From contig NZ_KZ454936.1 of NCBI RefSeq assembly GCF_002797315.1, positions 2,923,645-2,987,644 of the forward strand: a DNA stretch of 64,000 nucleotides, read 5' to 3'. Both the position numbers and the translations under genes were made by a program. The first letter of the stretch is position 1. Every line of letters begins with the position of its first letter. The stretch is from Bacillus sp. FJAT-44742 (GTDB lineage: Bacteria > Bacillota > Bacilli > Bacillales > Marinococcaceae). This document shows, one piece after another, positions 16,947 through 26,662 of the stretch. The notes under the pieces are model-generated. The model did no database searches, was not told the origin of the DNA, and worked only from the letters and a program-made list of their open reading frames with translations.

Positions 16947-17795
16947 ATGATACAACCCATGCTTTTACATAAAGCAATGAATAATGCACCATTTGATTCT
17001 ACTGATTATCTGGCCGAACTTAAACTAGACGGCATTCGTATGATCATAACAAACATTGACCGTAGAATTCGTCTTTATACAAGAAATCAACTAGAAGTGA
17101 CTGAGCAATTCCCAGAACTGCAGTCCCTTGTCCTCCCGCCCGGTACTACCATAGACGGAGAATTAATTGCTGCTGCTGAGAATGGACACCCGGATTATGA
17201 CCGGCTCCTGGAGAGGTTCCACTCCAGGATTTGTTTTCCTGTTACGTTTGCAGCATTTGATGTGCTTCTTTATAAGGGAAGAGATGTGACGAATTTAACT
17301 TTGATTGAAAGAAAAATGATTCTAACAGATGTTATTCCACAGGACTCACCCTCTCTCACAAAAGTAAAGTACACAGTAGGTGATGGTCCTGCATTGTTTG
17401 AAGCAGTAAAAGAAAGAATGCTGGAAGGCATTGTCCTCAAAGAAAAACATTCCAAATATACCCTCGGTCAGCGAAGCTGTTTTTGGGTAAAAGTCATTAA
17501 CCTTGAACGGACTGATGTGTGGGTAAACGGCTATCAAAGAAATGGATTTGGATTCCACCTTGCTTATGAGGATGGATCGCCAGCAGGAACAGTAGAGACA
17601 GGCATGAGTCCAAAGGAAAAAGCAGCCTTTTATTATGCGGCCAATCAAATTACTCAAAAAGAAACAGAAGACGTGGTCTATCTGGAACCTGGCATTATAC
17701 AGTGCCGTGTGCTTCATCGTCCGAAAACGAACAGCGGAAAATTAAGAGCCCCTTCCTTTTCCCATTTCCTGTTTCAAAAGGAAGAGACTTATTGA
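16947..17795 (+). CDS. Compact ATP-dependent DNA ligase
   Basis: This 282-residue ligase seals nicks using ATP. Motif I is ELKLDGIRM with the adenylated Lys26, motif III FAAFDVLLYKG (about 93-103), motif IV EGIVLKEKH and motif V CFWVKVIN. The remaining C-terminal part is the OB-fold domain. It lacks the polymerase and nuclease domains of LigD and no ku gene is nearby, so it is a stand-alone enzyme. GGGGAGAGTGACCGAAC precedes the ATG. Likely roles are repair in spores or stationary cells, but this is inferred. Confidence 0.82.
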   Translation: MIQPMLLHKAMNNAPFDSTDYLAELKLDGIRMIITNIDRRIRLYTRNQLEVTEQFPELQSLVLPPGTTIDGELIAAAENGHPDYDRLLERFHSRICFPVTFAAFDVLLYKGRDVTNLTLIERKMILTDVIPQDSPSLTKVKYTVGDGPALFEAVKERMLEGIVLKEKHSKYTLGQRSCFWVKVINLERTDVWVNGYQRNGFGFHLAYEDGSPAGTVETGMSPKEKAAFYYAANQITQKETEDVVYLEPGIIQCRVLHRPKTNSGKLRAPSFSHFLFQKEETY

Positions 17796-17804
17796 TTCAT
17801 AAAT

Positions 17805-17841
17805 AAAAAGAAAGGCCAGGAGCACTCCAGGCCTTTCTTTT
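17805..17841. terminator. Bidirectional terminator (ligase / pbp)
   Basis: AAAGAAAGGCC-AGGAGCACTCCA-GGCCTTTCTTT is flanked by A-rich and T-rich runs and serves the two convergent genes. Confidence 0.85.
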
Positions 17842-19888
17842 ATTCTTCTTCTAGTAATTCATCCAACTCTTCTTCTGATAATCCTTCTTGATCTTCTTCT
17901 TGTTCTTCTTCCTCCGTATCTTCCTGACGCTCTTCCTGAAGTTCAAAAAAGGCGTCCATTGCTTCTCGAGCAATTCTGTTAGCAGTTCCTGGGCTGCCTC
18001 CATCCTCATCAGTGTATACATATGGGACAACAACGCTAACTGCCACTTCCGGATCATCATAAGGGGCATAGGCAACCAAAGCCTGGTTATTCCCATCTAC
18101 GGGATCACCCGTACTTTCTTCAATGATACGTACTTCCGCGGTTCCTGTTTTTCCAGCTGCTACATAATCTGCATCTTCAAATTCATCTCTGGCCGTTCCG
18201 TCCTCTCCATTCATAACACGCCAAAGTCCTTCTTGCACTCTATCTAAATGACTGGGGCTGACATCAATCTGGTTAAGAACATTAGGAGTATGCTGCTGAC
18301 GGACGGCTCCTAATTCATCAGTATCGCGGCTCGGCTCTCTAATCTCATTTACAAGGTTAGGCTGAAGCCTGGACCCTCCGTTGGCAATGGTTGAAATGTA
18401 TTGCGTCAGCTGAAGGGGCGTGTACGTGTCATACTGTCCGAAGCTTAAATACAGCAGATTACCACCCGAATCGCTGTCCCCGGAAATGCCTGAAGATTCA
18501 GATGGCAGGTCTATCCCGGTTTCCTCTCCCAGTCCAAACTGGCTGTAATAATTTCTGAAAGTTTGATAGGAACCTCCTATGTCATCCCAGCAGCACTCTT
18601 CCTCATAGTCATATCCCGCCATTCTCATTGCAATTTCTGCCATGTAAATATTGGATGACCGCTCAAGAGCTGTCAGGTCATTGATGGCTCCCATGTCTGT
18701 GACAGAACTCATATCAGGAGTACCCGGAAGAGAAATTTCCCGGTCTTCAAAAATGGTATTCGGCTCGATAATTTCTTCTTCGAGGCCGATCATCACAGAG
18801 GCTGCTTTTACAGTAGATCCCATTTCATAGCTGCTTGAAATTGCTCCTAAGTGATCGTCATAGCCCGCTACGGAAAGAAGTTCACCAGTATTGGGGTCCA
18901 TCATTACTACATACGCTTCCGCCTCATTAATAAAGCCTGATTCAGAGCCGCTGATTTCCTCTTCAATAATGCCTTCAACCTCTTGCTGAAGATCCATATC
19001 AACAGATAAGACAAGGTCTCTGCCACGCTGTCCTGCCTCTTCTTGTGTGCCGTCCACATTCTCTTCTAACAGTCTTTTCTCCCCGCGCAGTTCTTCCTCA
19101 TATTCAAGTTCGAGAAAGCTTCTGCCTACCTCATCTGACCGTTCATATCCCCTCGCTAAATAATCATCAAGACTTTCGCTCGGAATAGCACCTGTACGGC
19201 CTAAAAATCGAGAAAAGCTGTCTTCATACATATATTTTCTTTGAGAATCCCGAAGCAAATCCACTCCTGGCAAATTATCAAGATGCTCACCAATAACATG
19301 GGCAGATTCTTCATCAATGTCCTGCTTTATTCGGTGAGGCTCATCATAAAAACCTTGATTCATTTCTCTCCAGATGGCCGCAACTTGTGTCTCCTGTTCA
19401 CTAAATCCTTCAACTTCCTCTTCAGGGATTCGATCCAGCAAAACCTCATAGTATTCATCATCAGTAAGCTCTTGTATCTCTTCTTCACTTACAAGATCCT
19501 CCGCCTCTTCATCATTTGTCACAATCCAAAAATCCTGTAAATCTCTATCTGTTATTTCTTCTTCCTCTAAGTCTATTTCAATGACCTCGTTCAATTGTCG
19601 AGCAATCTCTATCCTCTCTTCATCCGAGACACCTGATCTATTCGTATAAGTAAGAGAAAGCACCAATTCATTATCTACTACCTTGTTGCCATGCCTGTCA
19701 TACATTAATCCTCGGGGAGAATCAATGCCGGTTGTCTCTCCTTCCTCCTCCACTTCTCTCACATAGTCATCCCCTTCTACAATTTGCAGAAAGCCCAGAC
19801 GAAGAATGAGAGCGGAGAAAAGTAAGAAGACAAAAATAAATAATATATTTAAATAAAACTTATTTTTTTGTTGTTTTTCCCTGGCCAA
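17840..19888 (-). CDS. pbpA: Class B penicillin-binding protein (PBP2/PbpA type)
   Basis: This 682-residue membrane-anchored D,D-transpeptidase crosslinks peptidoglycan. One N-terminal helix (residues 11-33) is followed by the dimerisation/pedestal region starting SPRGLMYDRHG, then the transpeptidase domain with S358-TVK361, SSN at 411-413 and K580-TG. All catalytic motifs are intact. An extremely acidic tail occupies residues about 650-682, and further acidic inserts lie at 100-200, fitting a haloalkaliphile. The start is TTG with AGGAGG eight bases upstream. It resembles PbpA/PbpH of the elongation machinery; the symbol is a best guess. Confidence 0.85.
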   Translation of the reverse strand: MAREKQQKNKFYLNILFIFVFLLFSALILRLGFLQIVEGDDYVREVEEEGETTGIDSPRGLMYDRHGNKVVDNELVLSLTYTNRSGVSDEERIEIARQLNEVIEIDLEEEEITDRDLQDFWIVTNDEEAEDLVSEEEIQELTDDEYYEVLLDRIPEEEVEGFSEQETQVAAIWREMNQGFYDEPHRIKQDIDEESAHVIGEHLDNLPGVDLLRDSQRKYMYEDSFSRFLGRTGAIPSESLDDYLARGYERSDEVGRSFLELEYEEELRGEKRLLEENVDGTQEEAGQRGRDLVLSVDMDLQQEVEGIIEEEISGSESGFINEAEAYVVMMDPNTGELLSVAGYDDHLGAISSSYEMGSTVKAASVMIGLEEEIIEPNTIFEDREISLPGTPDMSSVTDMGAINDLTALERSSNIYMAEIAMRMAGYDYEEECCWDDIGGSYQTFRNYYSQFGLGEETGIDLPSESSGISGDSDSGGNLLYLSFGQYDTYTPLQLTQYISTIANGGSRLQPNLVNEIREPSRDTDELGAVRQQHTPNVLNQIDVSPSHLDRVQEGLWRVMNGEDGTARDEFEDADYVAAGKTGTAEVRIIEESTGDPVDGNNQALVAYAPYDDPEVAVSVVVPYVYTDEDGGSPGTANRIAREAMDAFFELQEERQEDTEEEEQEEDQEGLSEEELDELLEEE

Positions 19889-20152
19889 TATCCTGTCCTC
19901 CTAAGCTGTCTTAACATGCAAGCGCCATAATGTAAAACGCTCGAAGTGTATCCTATAATCACAACGGATGGTAAAACACTCAACTTTTTTCTGTCATAAA
20001 ACTCTCCGAATATTCTTTTACCCTGTTTCATTACTCATTAGTACTTAAAATAAAAAACACTTACCTCATTTTATCTATTAGAAAGAGTAGGCCTAACATA
20101 AGAACCAGTCAAGAAAAAAGGACTGTACTCTATGACAATGGCTTATCAAAAC

Positions 20153-20174
20153 CTGAAGCTGAAGTTTCAGGTGA
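20153..20174. other. Hairpin in the region upstream of purT
   Basis: ACCTGAA-GCTGAAG-TTTCAGGT is a short perfect stem with no T-run after it. It lies within the 469-bp gap between pbpA and purT, before the PurR operator. Its role is unknown; it may belong to a small RNA or the 5' region of a longer transcript. Confidence 0.3.
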
Positions 20175-20236
20175 GTCAAGAATATTAACTGAGACTTGAC
20201 CAATTTTGTGCTTCCCTTAGACACACCCCTGCACTA

Positions 20237-20278
20237 TAAACGAACAAAGATAAAATCATTTATATTTTTGTTCGTTTT
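20237..20278 (+). promoter_or_regulatory. PurR operator (paired PurBoxes)
   Basis: AAACGAACAAA and TTTTTGTTCGTTT are inverted copies of the PurBox core (CGAAC) separated as in the two-box PurR control regions of Bacillus. They lie just upstream of the purT promoter, so purine-dependent repression of purT is expected. Confidence 0.75.
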
Positions 20279-20284
20279 TGAACC

Positions 20285-20313
20285 TTGAACACCAAGGATT
20301 TTAAAGGTATGAT
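20285..20313 (+). promoter_or_regulatory. Sigma-A promoter of purT
   Basis: TTGAAC (20285-20290), a 17-bp spacer and TATGAT (20308-20313) form a good promoter immediately after the PurBoxes. Confidence 0.65.
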
Positions 20314-20357
20314 TTACATAGTCTTTTAATTTTCTTAACATTCAAGGAGGAAGCAGT

Positions 20358-21533
20358 ATGTATGGGGCACCGCTAAAAAAACATGCCAAAAAGATCATGG
20401 TTCTAGGTTCAGGAGAGCTTGGGAAAGAAGTTGTAATTGAAGCACAACGACTGGGAGCAGAAACCATTGCTGTTGACCATTACGCTGATGCGCCGGCTAT
20501 GCAGGTTGCACATCATGCCTATACGGTAGATATGTTACATAAAGAAGATCTCCGTCACCTTATTGAGGAGATTAAACCGGATTGTATTGTTCCTGAAGTT
20601 GAAGCGATTGCTACAGATACCCTTGTAGAGCTTGAGCAGGAAGGGTATCATGTCGTACCTACAGCTAATGCTACGAAGCTTACAATGGACCGGGAAGGAA
20701 TCAGACGGTTAGCCAGTGAAGAGCTTGAAATTTTAACGGCAAAGTACAGCTTTGCGAACAACCTGGAAGAACTCAAAGAAGCTGTGAAAGACATTGGCAC
20801 ACCTTGTGTCATTAAGCCGGTTATGAGCTCCTCCGGGAAAGGACAAAGTGTCTGCAGAAGCATGGATGAGACCGAAGCCTCCTGGAACGAAGCAATTGAA
20901 GGAGGAAGAGGACGAAATACCCGGGTCATTGTCGAGGAAATGATTCACTTTGACTCTGAAATCACTCTACTGACTGTACGGTCGGTATCAGGCACCTCCT
21001 ATTGTTCACCAATCGGCCATATTCAACAGGACGGAGATTATATTGAATCCTGGCAGCCTGCCTATTTGAGTGAAGCACAGTTAAAGGAAGCACAGGCCAT
21101 GGCCAAAAAAGTAACTGATGCTCTAGGAGGTTACGGACTATTTGGCGTAGAGCTTTTCATTACACGAGATAAAGTATATTTCAGTGAAGTCTCTCCCCGC
21201 CCCCATGACACAGGAATGGTGACTCTCGTTACTCAGGACTTATCAGAGTTCGCTTTGCATGTAAGAGCAATTCTTGGATTCCCTGTTCCATCGATTTCAA
21301 CCTTAACTGCTGGCACCACTTATGCGATAAAGGCTGATCATCAGTCAGAAGATTATCAGGTTGAAGGATTGGAGGAAGCTTTATCTGTCCCTCACACCCA
21401 AGTAAGACTGTTCGGCAAACCAATGACAAAGCCAGGCAGACGGATGGGTGTCGTATTAAGCTCTGGCGAAACAGTCGATCAGGCGAGAGACAGATCGAAC
21501 CAAGCAGCCGGGAAAATTAACATCACAAAATAA
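20358..21533 (+). CDS. purT: Formate-dependent GAR transformylase
   Basis: PurT makes formylglycinamide ribotide from GAR, formate and ATP in step three of purine synthesis, independent of folate. The 391-residue length matches the family. An N-terminal nucleotide/GAR-binding region (VLGSGELGKEVVIEAQRLGA, residues 16-35) is followed by an ATP-grasp core with CVIKPVMSSSGKGQS, the YGLFGVELF segment and SEVSPRPHDTGMVT near the active site. AAGGAGG precedes the ATG. PurBoxes and a sigma-A promoter lie upstream and a terminator follows, so it is a single-gene unit outside any pur operon. Confidence 0.93.
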   Translation: MYGAPLKKHAKKIMVLGSGELGKEVVIEAQRLGAETIAVDHYADAPAMQVAHHAYTVDMLHKEDLRHLIEEIKPDCIVPEVEAIATDTLVELEQEGYHVVPTANATKLTMDREGIRRLASEELEILTAKYSFANNLEELKEAVKDIGTPCVIKPVMSSSGKGQSVCRSMDETEASWNEAIEGGRGRNTRVIVEEMIHFDSEITLLTVRSVSGTSYCSPIGHIQQDGDYIESWQPAYLSEAQLKEAQAMAKKVTDALGGYGLFGVELFITRDKVYFSEVSPRPHDTGMVTLVTQDLSEFALHVRAILGFPVPSISTLTAGTTYAIKADHQSEDYQVEGLEEALSVPHTQVRLFGKPMTKPGRRMGVVLSSGETVDQARDRSNQAAGKINITK

Positions 21534-21540
21534 ATTGTTT

Positions 21541-21604
21541 AAAAAGAACCTGGAATAACGGAGTCTTTCTAAGGACATAGCTCCGTTTTTCAGGATTCTT
21601 TTTT
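21541..21604 (+). terminator. purT terminator
   Basis: Nested arms AAGAACCTG / CAGGATTCTT and ACGGAG / CTCCGT form a long hairpin ending in TTTTTT. Confidence 0.75.
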
Positions 21605-21689
21605 ATGAGCAGGCAAAGCTGCGCCCTTACTTCCCCTTTGATTCTCACCAATCCCTTTCATATCCTTTGACTGATAAAAATACAATATA

Positions 21690-21703
21690 AGAAACGCTTT
21701 CTC
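21690..21703 (+). promoter_or_regulatory. Candidate cre (CcpA) site upstream of rocF
   Basis: AGAAACGCTTTCTC matches the cre consensus TGWAARCGYTWWCW except at the first two positions and near the end. It lies 135 bp before rocF, a sensible place for carbon repression of arginine breakdown. No GG-N10-GC sigma-54 promoter was found here. Confidence 0.4.
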
Positions 21704-21837
21704 CCATTTCTCCCTAAAACTAGTAAACTATTTTTTATTGTCCATTCAAATTGTTCTCCTGCATAATATAATTAGTCGGATTGTTTTTATTTTTCTCACA
21801 AATTCATTAGGAAAACCTTTATAAAGGGGATGAAAAA

Positions 21838-22749
21838 ATGTTTATACATAAAGATATTTCAGTCATTGGGGTGCCAATGGACCTGGGACAAAGACGCCGG
21901 GGTGTCGATATGGGTCCAAGTGCCATGAGATACGCAGGCTTACTAGAGCAAATTACAAGTCTAGGATATAACGTGAAGGACTGTGGAGATATCCGAATCG
22001 ACCGTCCAGAAAAGGAAAAAGATCCTGAAAAGAACCTGAGAAACTTAAAAGAAGTGTTTGCAGCCAGTGAAAAGCTTGAAAAAGAAGTAAATCTTATTGT
22101 GCAGGAAGGAAAATTCCCCCTTATTCTAGGAGGCGATCATAGTATAAGCATTGGTTCCATTTCAGGGATTAGCAGGCATTATGAGAACCTTGGTCTGATC
22201 TGGTATGATGCCCACGCTGATTTAAATACAGGTGAGACCTCACCATCAGGAAACATTCATGGGATGCCCCTTGCAGTCAATTTGGGACTTGGCGATTCCT
22301 CTTTACGCAACATCGGGAATTACTCGCCAAAAGTAAAAGCAGAAAACATCGTGATTATAGGGGCAAGATCAATCGATGAGGGGGAGAAACTATTAATCAA
22401 AGAAAAGGGTATTAAAGTATTTACAATGCACGAAGTGGACAGACTTGGAATGCCCAAAGTTATCGAGGAAACCATTCACTATTTATCACAAAGAACAGAC
22501 GGTGTTCACCTAAGCCTTGACCTGGATGCCCTTGATCCATTGGATGCCCCCGGCGTCGGTACACCGGTCATGGGAGGCCTGACCTACCGGGAAAGTCATC
22601 TGGCTCTTGAAATGCTTTCCGAGGCAAAAATAATCACTTCAGCAGAGTTTGTAGAGGTTAATCCTATTCTTGATGATAAAAACAGGACAGCTGATGTAGC
22701 GTCTGAACTCGTTGCTTCTCTGCTGGGAAAAAAGCTGGTTCTCACGTGA
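21838..22749 (+). CDS. rocF: Arginase
   Basis: Arginase hydrolyses arginine to ornithine and urea. All manganese ligands are visible: GGDHS with Asp100/His101, DAHAD at 124-128 and SLDLDALDP with Asp228/Asp230. The 303-residue length is standard. The ATG follows AAAGGGGATGAAAAA. It lies 58 bp before rocD on the same strand, giving a two-gene arginine degradation unit (arginine to ornithine to glutamate semialdehyde). rocR, rocA and a permease are absent from the window. Confidence 0.95.
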   Translation: MFIHKDISVIGVPMDLGQRRRGVDMGPSAMRYAGLLEQITSLGYNVKDCGDIRIDRPEKEKDPEKNLRNLKEVFAASEKLEKEVNLIVQEGKFPLILGGDHSISIGSISGISRHYENLGLIWYDAHADLNTGETSPSGNIHGMPLAVNLGLGDSSLRNIGNYSPKVKAENIVIIGARSIDEGEKLLIKEKGIKVFTMHEVDRLGMPKVIEETIHYLSQRTDGVHLSLDLDALDPLDAPGVGTPVMGGLTYRESHLALEMLSEAKIITSAEFVEVNPILDDKNRTADVASELVASLLGKKLVLT

Positions 22750-22807
22750 TATAGCAGTTTTAAAAAGCAAAAGCAGCCTGCTGCTCCTGCGATAAGGAGG
22801 AATCTAT

Positions 22808-24004
22808 GTGACCACTTCAAAGGGAATCATCGAAACAACAGAAAAAATTGGCGCCAAAAACTACCACCCTCTTCCTATTGTCATAGCCGAAGGGAAGGGT
22901 GCCTGGGTGAAAGACCCGGAAGGAAACCGGTATCTTGATATGCTAAGTGCTTATTCAGCCGTTAACCAGGGACACTGTCATCCAAAAATTATCAACGCTC
23001 TCAAAACCCAGGCCGATAAGATTACCTTAACCTCTCGTGCTTTCCATAACGACCAGCTCGCTCCTTTCTACAAAAAGGTGGCAGAGTTGACCGGCAAAAA
23101 TATGGTTCTTCCTATGAACACAGGTGCAGAGGCTGTAGAAACGGCGGTTAAAGCCGCACGTCGCTGGGCCTATGAGGTGAAAGGTGTACCTGATAACCAG
23201 GCAGAAATCATTGTGGCGGAGGAGAACTTTCACGGGAGGACAATGACTGCTGTGTCCCTCTCCTCCAATGAAGAATATAAACGAAATTTTGGGCCGATGC
23301 TTCCAGGTATTAAGGTGGTTCCATTTGGAGACCTTACGGCTTTGCAAGAAGCTGTCACTGCAAACACGGCTGCTTTTTTGATCGAACCTATACAAGGAGA
23401 AGCAGGCATCCAGATCCCTCCTGAAGGATATTTGTCAAAGGCCCTTGAATTTTGCAGGAAGCACAATGTACTTTTTATTGCCGATGAAATTCAGTCTGGT
23501 CTCGGCCGTTCTGGTAAACGATTTGCCTGTGATTGGGAAAACGTAACACCTGATATGTATATCTTAGGAAAAGCGTTAGGTGGCGGTGTGTTTCCGATTT
23601 CGGTGGTTGCAGCTGACAGAGACATTTTAGGCGTCTTTGAACCCGGCTCCCATGGTTCTACATTTGGAGGCAATCCTCTTGCCTGCGCTGTGTCCATAGC
23701 AGCCTTAGAAGTAATTGAAGAGGAAAATCTCATTCAGCGCTCTTTTGAGCTTGGTGAATATGTAAAAGAGAAGCTAAGAAAAATTTCTAACCCGAAAATT
23801 AAGGAAGTAAGGGGGAGAGGCCTGTTTATCGGCCTTGAATTGACAGAGCCTGCAAGAAAATATTGCGAGGAATTGAAAGAAGAAGGGATCCTTTGTAAAG
23901 AAACTCACGAAAAAGTGATTCGTTTTGCTCCCCCTCTTATCATTGAAAAAAAGGACCTGGACTGGGCGATTGAAAAGATTTATAAGGTTCTTGATAAAAA
24001 ATAA
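22808..24004 (+). CDS. rocD: Ornithine aminotransferase
   Basis: This 398-residue PLP enzyme moves the delta-amino group of ornithine to 2-oxoglutarate, giving glutamate semialdehyde and glutamate. It has [18 protein letters not shown] (residues 103-120), [20 protein letters not shown] with the PLP-binding Asp, and the Schiff-base Lys255 in ILGKALGGG. The start is GTG with AAGGAGG eight bases before it; the overlapping ATG is followed directly by TGA. It follows rocF and ends at a clear terminator. Confidence 0.95.
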   Translation: MTTSKGIIETTEKIGAKNYHPLPIVIAEGKGAWVKDPEGNRYLDMLSAYSAVNQGHCHPKIINALKTQADKITLTSRAFHNDQLAPFYKKVAELTGKNMVLPMNTGAEAVETAVKAARRWAYEVKGVPDNQAEIIVAEENFHGRTMTAVSLSSNEEYKRNFGPMLPGIKVVPFGDLTALQEAVTANTAAFLIEPIQGEAGIQIPPEGYLSKALEFCRKHNVLFIADEIQSGLGRSGKRFACDWENVTPDMYILGKALGGGVFPISVVAADRDILGVFEPGSHGSTFGGNPLACAVSIAALEVIEEENLIQRSFELGEYVKEKLRKISNPKIKEVRGRGLFIGLELTEPARKYCEELKEEGILCKETHEKVIRFAPPLIIEKKDLDWAIEKIYKVLDKK

Positions 24005-24018
24005 AACAACAAAGAGAC

Positions 24019-24060
24019 AAAAAGGCTGCTAGACTATGACTTAATAGCAGCCTTTTGGTT
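24019..24060 (+). terminator. rocF-rocD terminator
   Basis: AAAAGGCTGCTA and TAGCAGCCTTTT pair around a 13-base loop, with GGTTT following. Confidence 0.85.
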
Positions 24061-24167
24061 TACATAATTTTGGTTGCACAAGTGGTGCAGAAGCCTTTAT
24101 GACCCTTTTTACTCCAGGATCCTTTGAAACGTCTTGTTACTCCGTCCCACCAAGTGTATCCTATAGA

Positions 24168-25504
24168 TTAATGCCCGCCGTGGCCATGCAGTCCTTCGAT
24201 TTCCAGTTTTTCATCAATAATACCCTGCGTCTGAAAGGATATATCTTCAAAAGTCCCTAGCACATAACCGTGGTTATAAGGCCCTTCCATAGGATCGTTT
24301 TCAAACACAGGCTTTAAGAGAGAAAAATACTCATACATCTCCTCACCTAATTCCCCTTCTTCGAGCCAAATCAGAGGAGTATGTTTCCCCAGGTGGGCAA
24401 ATGCTGCTCCAGGTATTGCAAGCTCTGGTGTGTTTGTTGAAACAAAGGTAAGCCCGTGTCCTGGTTCATCAATCCCCCAGCCGAATTCATTCTCTTCATC
24501 TCTAAACTGAGCAAATTCTACAGACAGCTCTGCGGGAGTCTCCCCTTCCATTCTTTCTACATTTCCATATTCACCAAGCTGGTCAGCAACCTCTTCAGAG
24601 ATAATGTTTCAGAGCCTAATACATATATGTTAGCTTCCCCTTCTCTTTTTTCCAACGCTTCTATGGTTTCTGACGGAATCTCATTCTCAGCTACATACAA
24701 CAGGCCTTCTTCCATATGGGCAATCCAGTATCCAGCAATAGAAGTAAGGGTCTGGTCCTCGTCTTCCAATGACCCAATAATAATGTTTTCTGTTATGTTC
24801 CCTGTCACTTCTGCATAGGCTTCATCTATTTTCGCTGCAAAAGCTGCGGGAGTTTCTGCTGTGATATGTTCAGTTTCATATCCATTAAGCTGATCTAGAA
24901 CATTTTCATCCACGTCTCCCATGACAATTACTTCCGTCCCATCCTCATTTCCTTTTGGCTGAAGTCGTTCTATCTCAGCCAACACACTGTCCGAAATGCT
25001 GTCTGAACCAGTAAATAAAGCAGGCCCGTCATTAGGGTGATGAACTAGATTTAATCCCGCTAAGGCAACTTGCCAATGATCTTTCGGAACCATTATTACT
25101 GTTCCAGGCTGGTTTTCTTCATGAGTAGATGGCCAAATTGTCTGTGAAACCGCAATAGATAAACCCTCTAATTCATTTTCTTCTATTCTTGTTATATTTT
25201 TTGTCTGACTTACAAGCAAACCATCCTCGGCTCTTTCGTTAAATGTACCAACCTCTTCCCCTGCCTCTGCTTTAATTTCCTCTGCCGTGCTTTCACTGTG
25301 GTGCTCTCCATGTCCTTCACCATGGTCCTCATGACTGCCGTGACCATCTCCAATATGATCTTCATGGAGTTCTTCCATTTCTTCCATATGGTCTTCATGA
25401 CCACCAGCAGTTTCGTTATCAGTTTGTGGTTCTTCTTCGCTATTACATCCACTAAGTAGCAAAACACCTGATAGCGCACTTATGTAAAGCAGTCTTTTTT
25501 TCAT
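24168..25504 (-). pseudogene. His-rich, CWB2-like lipoprotein gene with a frameshift
   Basis: Two consecutive frames form one protein of about 445 residues. The first part begins at ATG 25504 (AAGGAGAG upstream) with a lipoprotein signal, LLLSGC (Cys20). A His/Glu/Asp-rich stretch (residues about 34-75, many HEDH and HGEGH units) follows, then two repeats like the cell-wall-binding-repeat-2 fold (NITRIEENELEG ... GYWIAHMEEGLLYVAENEIP). Near 24600-24610 the frame shifts by one base; read across, GSET-ISEEVADQLGEYG continues naturally into ERMEGETPAELSVEFAQFRD. The end is GLHGHGGH. A metal-binding surface role is inferred. The defect may be a mutation or a sequence error. Confidence 0.75.
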
Positions 25505-25687
25505 TTTTCCAACTCTCCTTTTTTCAGTTTGTTCCTTCTTCCTATACAACCCTGGTCTTCAGCAGGACTGCGAGAATTGCCCTTCCCGCTCCTATCTGCA
25601 TTTTAGAATGACTGCATTTGTATCATCATAAGATTAAATTATGGTTTTAGTATGTGAAGAACAAAATTTTGAAGAAATAAAGGTATA

Positions 25688-25721
25688 TAAAAAGAGGCAG
25701 TTCTCATTTTGAGAACTGCCC
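25688..25721 (-). terminator. Terminator of the two-component/BNR operon
   Basis: GGGCAGTTCTC-AAAAT-GAGAACTGCC, read on the minus strand, is followed by TCTTTTTATATACC. Confidence 0.88.
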
Positions 25722-25737
25722 CTGTAACGATGTTGAC

Positions 25738-26646
25738 TTATTCCTGAGTAACTCCGTCTACGATAAGAGCCTCCCAGGTTTCACCTCCATCCTGTGTTTG
25801 ATAGATGGATTCATTTGACGTTGCTATTGAGATTTCTTCCGGGTTTTCTGGATGCACATCAATAAATGTAACAAAATCGTCGTCGTTCAGCCTAAAGTCC
25901 ATACTCACCCATGTGTGACCAAAATCCTTACTCTTCATTAAGCCCATGCCATTACCCGGCATGTAGGCATACACTTGCTCGGAATTATGGCGGTCGTTGA
26001 CCGCACCGGAAAATGTCTTATGCTGATGAAGTTTTTCCCAGGAGTTTCCTCCATCAAGAGACTCATAAATCCCTTTCTTTGTCCCTGCTAAAAGATGTTC
26101 TGGCTGAAGATAGTGAGAAACAAGAGCGTTTACCTCATACAGATCTTCAGGGAAACCCTCTGTTTGAATGGCCTCCCAGCTCTCTCCACTGTTATCTGTT
26201 CTAAAAAATTCTGAGTTTGCCGCATCAATTCCATACATGCGGTTATTTAAACTGTTCGCTTCTAAAAGATGAAAGTCTGCTTCTCCATGAAGAGCTACAG
26301 GCTCCCAAGTTCGCCCGCCATCGCTGCTTTTAATGATCCCAAGAGGGTCTTGTAAGTCTGAAGAAGGGGCAGGATGGCCGCTTGAAATCATCGTTTCTTT
26401 ATTAATAATGGAAAACCCCATTAAATCATGCCGCTCATGTTCTTCTCCTATCCACGTCCATTCACGCTCACGAGACATATGAAGAAGACCACGATGCGTA
26501 CTGATATAAAGATCACCCGGCTGACTCAAGCTATATGATAATCCATAAATATGTGTCAAAGACTCACCTTTTGTTTCCTCTGCTGACCCACATGCTGTTA
26601 AAGCTAATAACAAGATTACTACGATAGGTAAGCTAAAGTTTTTCAT
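25738..26646 (-). CDS. BNR-repeat (sialidase/VPS10-like beta-propeller) lipoprotein
   Basis: A 302-residue extracellular lipoprotein: a signal peptide ending LTAC, then a propeller with at least four Asp-box turns (SSDGGRTWE, TDNSGESWE, SLDGGNSWE, TQDGGETWE). Similar Bacillaceae proteins are annotated as F510_1955-type glycosylhydrolases, but no catalytic glycosidase residues can be identified here. The start is ATG 26646 with GGAGGAAGCA upstream rather than the TTG at 26658. It lies 16 bp after the histidine kinase gene, so the operon is regulator-kinase-lipoprotein, and it may be a sensory or target partner of that system. Confidence 0.7.
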   Translation of the reverse strand: MKNFSLPIVVILLLALTACGSAEETKGESLTHIYGLSYSLSQPGDLYISTHRGLLHMSREREWTWIGEEHERHDLMGFSIINKETMISSGHPAPSSDLQDPLGIIKSSDGGRTWEPVALHGEADFHLLEANSLNNRMYGIDAANSEFFRTDNSGESWEAIQTEGFPEDLYEVNALVSHYLQPEHLLAGTKKGIYESLDGGNSWEKLHQHKTFSGAVNDRHNSEQVYAYMPGNGMGLMKSKDFGHTWVSMDFRLNDDDFVTFIDVHPENPEEISIATSNESIYQTQDGGETWEALIVDGVTQE

Positions 26647-26662
26647 TGCTTCCTCCAAATTT

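Noticed and set aside
21604-21837. Possible sigma-54 (-12/-24) promoter for rocF, expected by analogy with roc genes
   Set aside because: No GG-N10-GC pair with the right context was found; weak sigma-A-like elements were not convincing either.
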